7,295 nt of DNA from an uncultured Haloferula sp. (GCA_946481625.1 CAMLOZ010000168.1:1-7295); one strand, 5' to 3'. Shown: positions 1-6,292, numbered from the stretch's first letter. Program-made: numbers and translations. Notes: a model not told the origin generated them from the sequence alone.

Positions 1-1
1 A

Positions 2-1360
2 ATCGAGGAGGCAGCCCCACCCCGGCCGACACCGGCCCACCGGCGGGAGTATGCGGCCTTCCGCGCGGTGGAGGGCTTGCTCGGGCTGATGTCGCTGGAG
101 ACGGTGACGCGGGTCGGGGGCGGGCTGGGCTTGATCGCCTGGGCGCTTTCGCCGGGGCACCGGCGGCTGGTGCGGCGGAATTTGCGGATCGCGACAGCGG
201 CGGAGGCACCGGACGAGGCGCGGCTGGATGCGATGGTGCGCGAGACCTTCCGGCGGGCGGGCGGGAACCTGCTGGCGAGCCAGCGGGCGGCGACGCTACC
301 GGCGGGCGAGTTGCGGAAGCACATCGAATTCGAGGGGCTGGAGAATCTCCTGACGCCGATCCGCGCGGGCCGGGGCGTGGTGCTGGTGTGGTCGCACATG
401 GGGAACTGGGAGGTGCTGGCGCAGTTGATCCGGGAGACGGGCGAGGAGATCGAGGGCGGGCCGATCTACCGGCCGCTGGAGAATCCGCTGCTGGACGAGC
501 TGACCGTGCAGCGACGGACGCAGGAGGGGGCGGTGCTTTTCAACAAGCACGACGGCTTCAACGGCCCGGCGGCGCTGCTGCGTCGCGGCGGGGTGGTGAC
601 GGTGATGACCGACCAGCGCGCGGGGGGGCACGGCGAGCTGTGCCCGTTCTTCGGGCGGCTGTCGTCGTGCACGCCCTTGCCGGCCCTGCTGGCGCGGCGG
701 ACGGGATCGGCGATGGTGACGCTTTCGATCACCTCGCAGGAGACGGGGAGGTGGTTGCTGACGATCCGGGCGGTGCCGGAGAAGGCGAAGACGGCGGAGG
801 TGCTGGGGCATCTGGAAACGGCGATGCGCGACCAACTGACGGATGTCTTCTGGTTTCACGACCGCTGGCGGGTGGACAAGATGGTGCCCTTCGGGTTTTT
901 CACGAAGGAGGCTCCGGCGGAGGCGGCGAGGATGGCGACGCAGCCGGTGCGGGTGGTGGTGACGCTGCCACCGGGAGATGCGGATGCGGCGGAGGTGTTG
1001 ACGACTTTGCTGGAACTGCGGCCGGACGCGCGGATCGACGTGCTGGATCGGGGGAACCTGCCGGAGCTGCCGGAGAGTCCGCGGGTGATCCGCTTCGCCG
1101 CCGAGCATGCGAACGGCTTGTTAGAGCGTTGCGATGCCTCGCATGCGGTGCCGCTGGATTTCGCGTTGCTGCTCGATGGCGACCTGCATCTCGCCCGTGA
1201 AGCGAAGCGGCTCGGGCTTCGAGCGATCGTCGGTGCGGGTGTGAGCGGCAAGCCGTGGACACGCAGTATCCCCCGCCCCGCCGACCGCGCGGGTTGGCGG
1301 GAATTCGCGACCAAGCTGGTGCTGACCGCCAAATCCCGGAAATCCGCGCCCGTGCCATGA
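2..1360 (+). CDS. LpxL/HtrB-type lysophospholipid (lipid A) acyltransferase with C-terminal extension, 5' partial
   Basis: Probable inner-membrane acyltransferase that adds a secondary fatty acyl chain to a lipid A-like glycolipid. The frame is open to the left edge. A GTG exists at 68, but the residues before it (REYAAFRAVEGLLGL) match the usual family N-terminus, so the true start is probably outside the window. Counting from the GTG codon, the catalytic HX4E motif is H110-MGNW-E115. The YRPLENPLLD block lies near 134-143, the DQRAGGHGE...PFFGR block near 182-197, and the FWFHDRWR block near 261-268. All are typical of the LpxL family, whose members are about 300 residues. This protein has about 130 more (294-420), including DGDLHLA, which resembles the DTGPMHLA motif of GT9 glycosyltransferases. 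Its stop overlaps the next start (ATGA), so it is the first visible gene of an envelope operon. The acyl chain and the acceptor cannot be read from the sequence. Confidence 0.88.
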   Translation: MEEAAPPRPTPAHRREYAAFRAVEGLLGLMSLETVTRVGGGLGLIAWALSPGHRRLVRRNLRIATAAEAPDEARLDAMVRETFRRAGGNLLASQRAATLPAGELRKHIEFEGLENLLTPIRAGRGVVLVWSHMGNWEVLAQLIRETGEEIEGGPIYRPLENPLLDELTVQRRTQEGAVLFNKHDGFNGPAALLRRGGVVTVMTDQRAGGHGELCPFFGRLSSCTPLPALLARRTGSAMVTLSITSQETGRWLLTIRAVPEKAKTAEVLGHLETAMRDQLTDVFWFHDRWRVDKMVPFGFFTKEAPAEAARMATQPVRVVVTLPPGDADAAEVLTTLLELRPDARIDVLDRGNLPELPESPRVIRFAAEHANGLLERCDASHAVPLDFALLLDGDLHLAREAKRLGLRAIVGAGVSGKPWTRSIPRPADRAGWREFATKLVLTAKSRKSAPVP

Positions 1361-2271
1361 AGCCGCTGCGGATCCAGATCCTTTCCGACGGCAAGCCGGG
1401 CCACGAGAACCAGTCCTACGGGCTGGCGGAGGCGATCGGGCGGGTGCGGCCGGTGGAGATCTCGAAGATCGCGCTGGGCGGGGTGAAGGGAGCGATCGCG
1501 CGCTTCCGCCAGGCGTGGCGCGAGAGTGCCGCGCTGTCCAAGCCGCATTTGCTGATCGGGGCGGGGCACGCGGTGCATCCCGCGATGATCGCTCTGGCGA
1601 GGCGGAGCGGCGCGCCCTGCGTGGTGATGATGAAGCCGACGCTGCCGACGGCGCTTTTCGACCTGTGCTTGGTCCCGGAACACGATCTCGGCGGCAAGGT
1701 GCCGGCGGAGAACGTGGTGGCCACGCTCGGCGCATTGAACCGGGTGCCGCCGCCGGGGGGCGCGAAGGAGCGGGAAGGAATGATCCTGTTAGGCGGGCCC
1801 TCGGCGTCGCATGGATGGGACGGGCCCGCGGTGGTGGCGGCGGTGAGGGCGGTCGTCGAAGGCGGGCGGGGCTTGGCATGGCGCGCGACGGATTCGCGGC
1901 GCTCGCCCGAGGGCACGCTGGCGGCGCTGGCGGGGATGATTCCGGGGGTGGAGATTCATCCGCATGGGGAGACGGGACGCGACTGGCTGCCGAAGCATCT
2001 GGCGGAGGCCTCGGAAGCGTGGGTGACGGAGGACAGCATTTCGATGATCTACGAGGCCCTTAGTAGCGGGGCGCGGGTGGGCCTGCTGCCGGTGCCCGCG
2101 ATCAAGAAGGCAGGGCGGGTGGCCCGGGGGATCGCACGGCTGGCGGAGGCAGGATTTGTCACGCGTTTTGCCGATTGGTCGCCGCAAACGGGCTTGGCCG
2201 AGCCACCGCGGGTGTTGCGGGAAGCGGACCGTTGCGCGGAGATCGTTCTCAAGCGATTGATCACACGATGA
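1357..2271 (+). CDS. ELM1/DUF1022 family protein (mitochondrial fission ELM1-like)
   Basis: 304-residue member of the family named after plant ELM1 (PF06258, COG3660). Bacterial members have no proven reaction, but the fold is predicted to be glycosyltransferase-like. Family marks seen: N-terminal SDGKPGHENQS at 10-20, the GAGHAVHP turn at 68-75, FDLCLVPEHD at 101-110, VATLGALNRV at 121-130, LLGGPSASHGW at 144-154, ATDSRRSP at 177-184 and VTEDSISMIYEA at 223-234. The ATG at 1357 was chosen over in-frame ATG 1255 because the protein then begins right at the conserved MKPLRIQILSDG block and overlaps the upstream stop as ATGA. The downstream glycosyltransferase starts with the same overlap. Lying between a lipid A-type acyltransferase and a GT4 enzyme, it probably acts in surface glycolipid synthesis; that role is inferred. 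Confidence 0.9.
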   Translation: MKPLRIQILSDGKPGHENQSYGLAEAIGRVRPVEISKIALGGVKGAIARFRQAWRESAALSKPHLLIGAGHAVHPAMIALARRSGAPCVVMMKPTLPTALFDLCLVPEHDLGGKVPAENVVATLGALNRVPPPGGAKEREGMILLGGPSASHGWDGPAVVAAVRAVVEGGRGLAWRATDSRRSPEGTLAALAGMIPGVEIHPHGETGRDWLPKHLAEASEAWVTEDSISMIYEALSSGARVGLLPVPAIKKAGRVARGIARLAEAGFVTRFADWSPQTGLAEPPRVLREADRCAEIVLKRLITR

Positions 2272-3365
2272 AGGTGCTGCAGATGATCCCCGAGATGGAG
2301 TCCGGCGGTGTCGAGCGCGGTACGCTGGAGCTCGCGCGCCATCTCGGGAGCCTGGGGCACGAGTCGATCGTGATTTCCGGGGGGGGCAAGATGGTCGCGC
2401 AGCTCGAGGCTTGCGGGACGCGGCATATCACGATGCCGGTGGGCCGGAAGCGTTTGTCCTCGCTGCTGATGGTGCGGAAGCTGCGGAAGTTTTTTTCAAA
2501 GGAGAAACCGGATATCCTTCATGTGCGCTCGCGGGTGCCCGCATGGCTGGCATGGCTGGCGTGGCGCGGGATGGATCCGGTGACGCGTCCGCGGCTGGTG
2601 ACGACGGTGCACGGTTTCAATTCGGTGAACCGCTATTCGGAGATCATGGCCTGCGGCGAGCGGGTGATCTGCGTTTCCGAGAGCATCAAGGAGCACGTGC
2701 TGAAGCACTATCCAAGGGCCGCTGTGGAGAAGCTGCGGGTGGTGCATCGCGGGATCGATCCGGCGGAGTATCCGTACGGGTATCGGCCGGGGGAGGAGTG
2801 GATGGCGAAGTTTCATGAAGAGTTCCCTGCCACGCGAGGGAAACGCTTGCTGACCTTGCCGGGGCGGATCACGCGCCTGAAGGGGCATGAGGATTTCGCG
2901 GTGATCCTGAAGGCGCTGGCGGAGGACGAGCGTATCCATGGCGTGATCGCGGGCGGTGCTCATCCGCGAAAGGCGGCGTATCTCGACGAGATCAAGGCGC
3001 TCTTCGCGGCGGAAGGGCTGTCGGAGCGCGTGACCTTCACCGGGGGGCGCTCGGACTTGCGCGAGATCCTGGCGATCTCATCGCTGGTGCTGTCGCTGAC
3101 GACGCAGCCGGAGTCATTCGGGCGGACGACCCTCGAAGCGCTGGGTTTGGGCGTGCCGGTGGCGGGGTATGATCACGGCGGCGTGGGCGAGCAGCTCAGG
3201 CTACTCTATCCGGCGGGCCGTCTGACGCCGAACGAGCCCGAGGACGCGGTGGCATTGATCCGGGGTTTGCTGGACGATCCGCCGCAGGTGCCGAGGGAGC
3301 ATCCCTTCACGCTGCAGGCGATGCTGGATGGGACGATGGAGGTGTATCGGGAGCTGGCGGGATAA
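2268..3365 (+). CDS. Glycosyltransferase family 4 (GT-B fold)
   Basis: 365-residue retaining glycosyltransferase, probably cytoplasmic or at the inner face of the inner membrane, moving a sugar from a nucleotide donor to a glycolipid such as LPS core. The N-terminal acceptor domain opens with MKVLQMIPEMESGGVERG, the typical GT4 glycine-rich loop. VTTVHGF lies at 111-117 and ICVSESIKEH at 134-143. The donor domain has LPGRITRLKGHEDF at 197-210, with the conserved R and K near 203-205, VTFTGGRSDL at 255-264, and the EX7E motif E282-SFGRTTL-E290 followed by ALGLGVPVAG. ATG 2268 was preferred to ATG 2175 because it begins at the conserved first strand and forms an ATGA overlap with the ELM1 gene. 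The reading frame is intact across an 8-G run (2379-2386) and a 7-T run (2490-2496). Sugar donor and acceptor are unknown. Confidence 0.92.
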   Translation: MKVLQMIPEMESGGVERGTLELARHLGSLGHESIVISGGGKMVAQLEACGTRHITMPVGRKRLSSLLMVRKLRKFFSKEKPDILHVRSRVPAWLAWLAWRGMDPVTRPRLVTTVHGFNSVNRYSEIMACGERVICVSESIKEHVLKHYPRAAVEKLRVVHRGIDPAEYPYGYRPGEEWMAKFHEEFPATRGKRLLTLPGRITRLKGHEDFAVILKALAEDERIHGVIAGGAHPRKAAYLDEIKALFAAEGLSERVTFTGGRSDLREILAISSLVLSLTTQPESFGRTTLEALGLGVPVAGYDHGGVGEQLRLLYPAGRLTPNEPEDAVALIRGLLDDPPQVPREHPFTLQAMLDGTMEVYRELAG

Positions 3366-3369
3366 CGCG

Positions 3370-3885
3370 TCAGGTCCCGACGAAGACGTGGTCCCACACG
3401 GGGCGGTCTTCGCGACATTGGGCGGCGTAGGTGTCCCAGTCGGCAAGCTTGGGACGGTCGCGTTCCTCGCCACGGGCCTCGATGCGTTGCCGGCGCAGGT
3501 CGGGCGGGCACCAGACGAAGTGGAGGCGGGGCCGGATGCCGAGACGGCGTTCCAGGCGGTCGGGCCAGTCCTCTTCCCCGCCCTCGCGGGTGAAGGGACC
3601 TGCGAGGACGACGGGAAGGTGCGGGAGATTCGCCACGGCGAGGTCGAACATCGCCTCGTAAACCGCGTCGCGGTAAGCGCGCTTGTAGGCGGGGGAATCG
3701 CGGTCATCGGGGTCGAGACCAGCGAGGGAAAGGCCGGCGCGGACAAGGCGTTCGGTGGCGATATCGCTATCGATGAGGCACGCGCCGAGTTCCGCGGCGA
3801 GGCGGCGGGCGTAGGCGCTCTTTCCGGCGCCGGCGGGCCCGGTCACGATGTGGCAGCGATCGCTTGTCACGCGCCAAGGCTCCAT
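3370..3885 (-). CDS. Small P-loop ATPase / kinase-like protein (AAA_33-type)
   Basis: 171-residue protein with a clear Walker A motif, GPAGAGKS, at 16-23 after a short first strand (CHIVT). DSDIATERL at 39-47 sits where small kinases carry an acidic residue for substrate or magnesium. A hydrophobic strand PVVLAGPF (91-98) could be the Walker B-like strand. The Arg-rich RRQRIEARGEERDRPK (131-146) looks like the lid of nucleoside-, gluconate- or zeta-toxin-type kinases. No membrane segment or signal is visible. The substrate cannot be told; a small-molecule or nucleotide kinase is the simplest reading. It lies 38 nt downstream of the DUF4870 gene on the same strand and may share its transcript. 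Its stop faces the GT4 stop with only four bases between. No clear Shine-Dalgarno motif precedes ATG 3885. Confidence 0.8.
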   Translation of the reverse strand: MEPWRVTSDRCHIVTGPAGAGKSAYARRLAAELGACLIDSDIATERLVRAGLSLAGLDPDDRDSPAYKRAYRDAVYEAMFDLAVANLPHLPVVLAGPFTREGGEEDWPDRLERRLGIRPRLHFVWCPPDLRRQRIEARGEERDRPKLADWDTYAAQCREDRPVWDHVFVGT

Positions 3886-3923
3886 GCCCGGCGCGTGAAA
3901 CGCAACGCTCCATCACAGCACCG

Positions 3924-4337
3924 TCACTGGATGAAGCGGACGGTGAGCGGGTAGCGGTAAGGACGGCCTTCACCCGCGCGGACGCCAGCGACGATGCTGA
4001 GGACCAACATGCATACCGGGACCAGGGCGACCACCGGCCACAGAAGGATCCCCACCAGGACGAAAGTCAGCACGAAGGCGGCGATCGCCAGAAGGATCCC
4101 CCAGAGGCACCAGGAGATATTGAAGTTGAGCGCTTCCTTCGCTTCCCGGGCGGCGAAGGGCATCGTGTCCTTCTTGATCAACCACACGATCAAAGGACCC
4201 GCGATGTAGCCGATCCCGGAGACCCATCCGGTGAGCGCGGACAAATGCCCGATCATCGCCCAGTTGCGTTCCTCGCTGGAAAGCCCGGTGGACGGGGGCG
4301 GCTCGACGACCGACGAAGGAGTGTAGGGATCATTCAT
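3924..4337 (-). CDS. DUF4870 family membrane protein
   Basis: 137-residue integral membrane protein of the DUF4870 family (PF09685, Tic20-like). No biochemical role is established. Features seen: a Pro-rich N-tail, the SSEERNWAMIGHLSAL block at 20-35, a first membrane stretch to about 54 ending in GPLIVWLIKKD, the hallmark FAAREAKEALNFNISW at 61-76, two more hydrophobic stretches (about 77-95 and 97-118), and the C-terminal GRPYRYPLTVRFI. Together these match the family from end to end, so the gene looks intact. It is divergent from the VOC gene and 38 nt upstream of the kinase-like gene. Several family-like ATGs exist near the start; ATG 4337 gives MNDPYTP and a typical length. No obvious ribosome binding motif was seen. 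Confidence 0.92.
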   Translation of the reverse strand: MNDPYTPSSVVEPPPSTGLSSEERNWAMIGHLSALTGWVSGIGYIAGPLIVWLIKKDTMPFAAREAKEALNFNISWCLWGILLAIAAFVLTFVLVGILLWPVVALVPVCMLVLSIVAGVRAGEGRPYRYPLTVRFIQ

Positions 4338-4415
4338 GGCCTAATCCGATAGCACGGCTTGCGGGAGGAGGAAAGGAATCACCGTTCCAATTCCGGGGCG
4401 CGTTTCAAACCGGCT

Positions 4416-4434
4416 GCATGCCAAGCGGGCATGC
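4416..4434. repeat. Perfect inverted repeat in divergent intergenic region
   Basis: GCATGCC (4416-4422) and GGCATGC (4428-4434) form perfect 7-bp arms around a 5-base centre, AAGCG. The site lies about 80 bp from the DUF4870 start and 55 bp from the VOC start, inside the only divergent promoter region of the window. Placement and symmetry fit an operator for a dimeric regulator or a small hairpin. There is no T-run after it on either strand, so it does not look like an intrinsic terminator. No cognate regulator gene is visible. Confidence 0.4.
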
Positions 4435-4453
4435 TGGGCATCGGGAGACGGCA

Positions 4454-4481
4454 TTGGGCGGCGGGCCGATGCCGGGATAAG
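4454..4481 (+). promoter_or_regulatory. Weak candidate promoter for the VOC gene
   Basis: TTGGGC (4454-4459) and GATAAG (4476-4481) are spaced by 16 bases and resemble weak -35 and -10 elements; GATAAG matches TATAAT at four of six positions. The -10 candidate ends only eight bases before the ATG at 4490, so a transcript from it would be nearly leaderless, in line with the missing Shine-Dalgarno motif. The match is poor on the -35 side and could be chance. Confidence 0.18.
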
Positions 4482-4489
4482 ATCGGGGC

Positions 4490-4981
4490 ATGAACACGCC
4501 TGCCATCGATCCGCAAGTCCGCATCGGTCACGTCCATTTGAAGGTGGCCGACCTTGAGCGGGCGCTGGGGTTCTACCGTGATGTGCTGGGGTTCCAGTTG
4601 ATGCAGCGCTTCGGGGATTCCGCGGCGTTTCTATCGGCGGGCGGGTATCATCACCACATCGGCTTGAACACATGGGAGAGTCTCGATGGCTTGCCGCCGC
4701 CGCGGGGAAGCACGGGGCTGTATCACACGGCGATCTTGTATCCGGACCGGGCGTCGCTGGGTGATGCGTTGCGGCGTTTGCAGGCGGCGGGGATCCTTTT
4801 GGACGGGGCGGCGGATCACGGGGTGAGCGAGGCGCTCTACCTGCGTGATCCCGATGAGAACGGAGTGGAGCTTTACCGCGACCGGCCGATGGAAGAGTGG
4901 CCGCGGAATGCGGATGGCTCGCTGGCGATGTTCACGCGGGCTTTGGATCTGGAGAAGCTGCGGGCGGAGGCGGAACCGTGA
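4490..4981 (+). CDS. VOC family protein, single domain (catechol-2,3-dioxygenase CatE-like N-module)
   Basis: 163-residue cytosolic protein of the vicinal oxygen chelate superfamily, probably a metal-dependent lyase, isomerase or dioxygenase. It starts with IGHVHLKVADLERALGFYRD, the first beta-alpha-beta unit. Likely metal ligands by position are H14, H79 (in GLYHTAILYP) and E127 (in NGVELYRDRP). YHHHIGLNTW (53-62) and DHGVSEALYLRDPDENG (109-125) are typical of the branch related to the first module of Bacillus CatE-type catechol dioxygenases. Those have two modules and about 285 residues; this has only one, so it probably dimerises, and the catalytic activity is unproven. It stands alone on the + strand, divergent from DUF4870 and convergent with the oxidase operon. 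A GGGG just before ATG 4490 is at best a weak ribosome site. Confidence 0.9.
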   Translation: MNTPAIDPQVRIGHVHLKVADLERALGFYRDVLGFQLMQRFGDSAAFLSAGGYHHHIGLNTWESLDGLPPPRGSTGLYHTAILYPDRASLGDALRRLQAAGILLDGAADHGVSEALYLRDPDENGVELYRDRPMEEWPRNADGSLAMFTRALDLEKLRAEAEP

Positions 4982-5007
4982 GGTGTATCCGATACCTGCC
5001 CGCAACG

Positions 5008-5042
5008 AAAAAGCGGGAAGCCCGTGGAGAGGCTTCCCGCTT
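5008..5042 (-). terminator. Intrinsic terminator of the cytochrome oxidase operon
   Basis: AAGCGGGAAGCC (5011-5022) pairs perfectly with GGCTTCCCGCTT (5031-5042), a 12-bp GC-rich stem around an 8-base loop. Read on the - strand the stem runs into a TTTTT tract (5012-5008), the classic rho-independent layout, 25 nt after the subunit II stop. On the + strand only two T's close the stem, so it should act weakly, if at all, on the convergent VOC transcript. Confidence 0.88.
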
Positions 5043-5066
5043 GGAAATCGGATTGGAAGACCCGGC

Positions 5067-5852
5067 TCAGCGGCTGGCGGTCGCGGCCTTGGGGGCGCGG
5101 GACTTGAGGGCGTTGGCGGATTCGTTTTCGGCCCAAGTGCGGAAGGCCTTGTCTTCGACGACTTCGAGCTGGCCGACCATGTTGCCGTGGCCCTCGCCGC
5201 AGAGCTGGGCGCAGACGACGGAGGTTTCGAGCGTTTTGTTCGGGGTGAACCACATCGGGATCTGCTTGCCGGGAATGGCATCCTGCTGGATGCGCATCGG
5301 CACGATCGCGTAGTTATGGATCACGTCGTTGGAGGTGATGTTGAGGATCGCGGGACGGCCCTTGGCGATCTTCAGCATCGGCGTGATGAAGTCGTCCTGA
5401 GCGTTCGGATCGTCGAAGTCGATTCCCGGATCGCTGTTCGCGGTGATGCGGAGCGGATCGACGCGGCCGAACTTCCCGTCGTTGCCGGGGTAGTGGTAGG
5501 TCCAGCCGAACTGCCAGCCGATGACGCGGACGCGGACGGGATCAAGCCTCTGGACCTGCTCCCAGGTATCGGTACGCTCCTTCCAGAGCGGGAAGGCGAA
5601 GCCGAGGAGCAGCACGGCCTCGATGATGACCACCGCGATCTCGAGGTGGCTGGAGATGTGGTTGCGGACGCCGTGATAGGAGGCGCGCGGGTGCACCGAG
5701 GCGCGGAAGCGGATCAGGCAATAGACGAAGAAGAGGAACCAGCCGGCACCGAGGGCGATCATGAACCAGTGGACCACATCGATCAGGTGGTCCACCCGGC
5801 CGCCGTGGGCGGAGAAGTTTTCCGGGATGCTGAGGAATTTCGAAGGACTCAT
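5067..5852 (-). CDS. coxB: Cytochrome c oxidase subunit II (CuA-binding)
   Basis: 261-residue subunit II of a heme-copper oxidase. It takes electrons from cytochrome c at the binuclear CuA centre and passes them to subunit I. The first membrane helix is about 28-48, the second about 70-90 (starting SHLEIAVVIIE, where E71 is the likely K-channel entry Glu). The aromatic patch WQFGWTYHYPG is at 113-123. The periplasmic cupredoxin domain has H179 in NDVIHNYAIVP and the CuA loop C214-AQL-C218-GEG-H222-GN-M225. All side-chain ligands are present, so this is a cytochrome c rather than a quinol oxidase subunit. Q216 replaces the usual Glu, which binds copper only by its backbone carbonyl. There is no fused cytochrome c domain and no lipobox. 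It is the last gene of the operon, 16 nt after the 71-residue ORF and followed by the terminator. Confidence 0.96.
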   Translation of the reverse strand: MSPSKFLSIPENFSAHGGRVDHLIDVVHWFMIALGAGWFLFFVYCLIRFRASVHPRASYHGVRNHISSHLEIAVVIIEAVLLLGFAFPLWKERTDTWEQVQRLDPVRVRVIGWQFGWTYHYPGNDGKFGRVDPLRITANSDPGIDFDDPNAQDDFITPMLKIAKGRPAILNITSNDVIHNYAIVPMRIQQDAIPGKQIPMWFTPNKTLETSVVCAQLCGEGHGNMVGQLEVVEDKAFRTWAENESANALKSRAPKAATASR

Positions 5853-5868
5853 GGAAATAGGGCGGGCG

Positions 5869-6084
5869 TCAGCGGGTGGAGGTGGCGGCGGTCAGGTCGT
5901 CGCGGAGTTCGGGATCGAGCGCTTGCTCGCTGCGGCGGGCGAGGCGGATCATGAAGAAGACGACCCCGGCGAGGACCGGAAGGATCATGCCGAGCAGGAA
6001 GAAGATCGACCAGCCGGCGGCATTGGTCGTCTCATCCTGGAAATTGGAAGCGCAGGTGGCGCAGGCGAGAAGCGTATCGATCAT
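5869..6084 (-). CDS. Small single-pass membrane protein with N-terminal CATC motif
   Basis: 71-residue protein that I cannot assign to a named family. It begins MIDTLLACATCASNFQDE, with two cysteines (C8 and C11) in a CxxC arrangement. One strong hydrophobic helix follows (about 25-47, WSIFFLLGMILPVLAGVVFF), then a basic RLARR stop-transfer and a polar, acidic C-tail. Positive residues after the helix predict the tail inside and the CATC segment in the periplasm. LLAC resembles a lipobox, but only seven residues precede the Cys and an in-frame stop lies just upstream, so a normal lipoprotein signal is not possible. It is 7 nt after the 66-residue ORF and 16 nt before coxB. A role in oxidase assembly, copper delivery or as an accessory subunit is inferred from position and the CxxC only. 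Confidence 0.8.
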   Translation of the reverse strand: MIDTLLACATCASNFQDETTNAAGWSIFFLLGMILPVLAGVVFFMIRLARRSEQALDPELRDDLTAATSTR

Positions 6085-6091
6085 GGTCGTG

Positions 6092-6292
6092 TCAGATCAC
6101 GATTTTGCGGACCTTGCGGTAGAAGAAGACGCCATAGACAGGCATGACCAAGGCACCGACGGCACCGGCAATGCCGAGGGCGGTGATGGTCGTGGTGCGG
6201 TCCGCCGCGAGCGCAAAGGCCCACACGACGAGGAACGCGAAGAGCAGGGTGCTCACGGTCACGAAGACGATGTGGAAGGCTTTGAGCGACAT
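6092..6292 (-). CDS. Small two-helix membrane protein in the oxidase operon
   Basis: 66-residue hydrophobic protein of unknown family. Two predicted membrane helices are seen, about 7-30 (IVFVTVSTLLFAFLVVWAFA) and about 36-57 (ALGIAGAVGALVMPVYGVFF), joined by a short polar DRTTT turn. The C-tail is basic (YRKVRKIVI), placing both termini inside by the positive-inside rule. It lies 22 nt after the subunit IV gene and 7 nt before the CATC protein. The tight spacing on both sides argues it is real and co-made with the oxidase. It may be a small accessory subunit or assembly factor; nothing in the sequence shows a cofactor ligand. Confidence 0.78.
   Translation of the reverse strand: MSLKAFHIVFVTVSTLLFAFLVVWAFALAADRTTTITALGIAGAVGALVMPVYGVFFYRKVRKIVI

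Noticed and set aside
68..70. GTG as the true start of the acyltransferase
   Set aside because: Upstream in-frame residues REYAAFRAV match the family N-terminus and the frame is open to the window edge, so a start outside the window is more likely.
296..1108. Open frames on the - strand and in other + frames across the acyltransferase
   Set aside because: They are rich in Arg, His, Pro and Gln or Gly and Ala and show no motifs, while the + frame has all LpxL-family blocks.
3328..3954. Long + strand open frame of 208 codons over the kinase-like gene
   Set aside because: The opposite strand encodes a Walker A protein with a proper start and stop. The + frame is low-complexity Gly/Ala/Val sequence typical of a shadow.
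4364..4378. Purine-rich GGAGGAGGAAAGG tract as a + strand ribosome binding site
   Set aside because: No start codon with a meaningful reading frame follows at a suitable distance; the next real start is at 4490.
4845..5954. Long + strand open frame of 369 codons opposite coxB
   Set aside because: It lies antisense to a firmly identified subunit II gene with intact CuA ligands and crosses its terminator. Its translation has no recognisable domain and is explained by the GC-rich third positions.
6061..6084. Lipobox (LLAC) in the 71-residue protein
   Set aside because: Only seven residues precede the Cys, there is no basic n-region or hydrophobic core, and an in-frame stop immediately upstream excludes a longer start.
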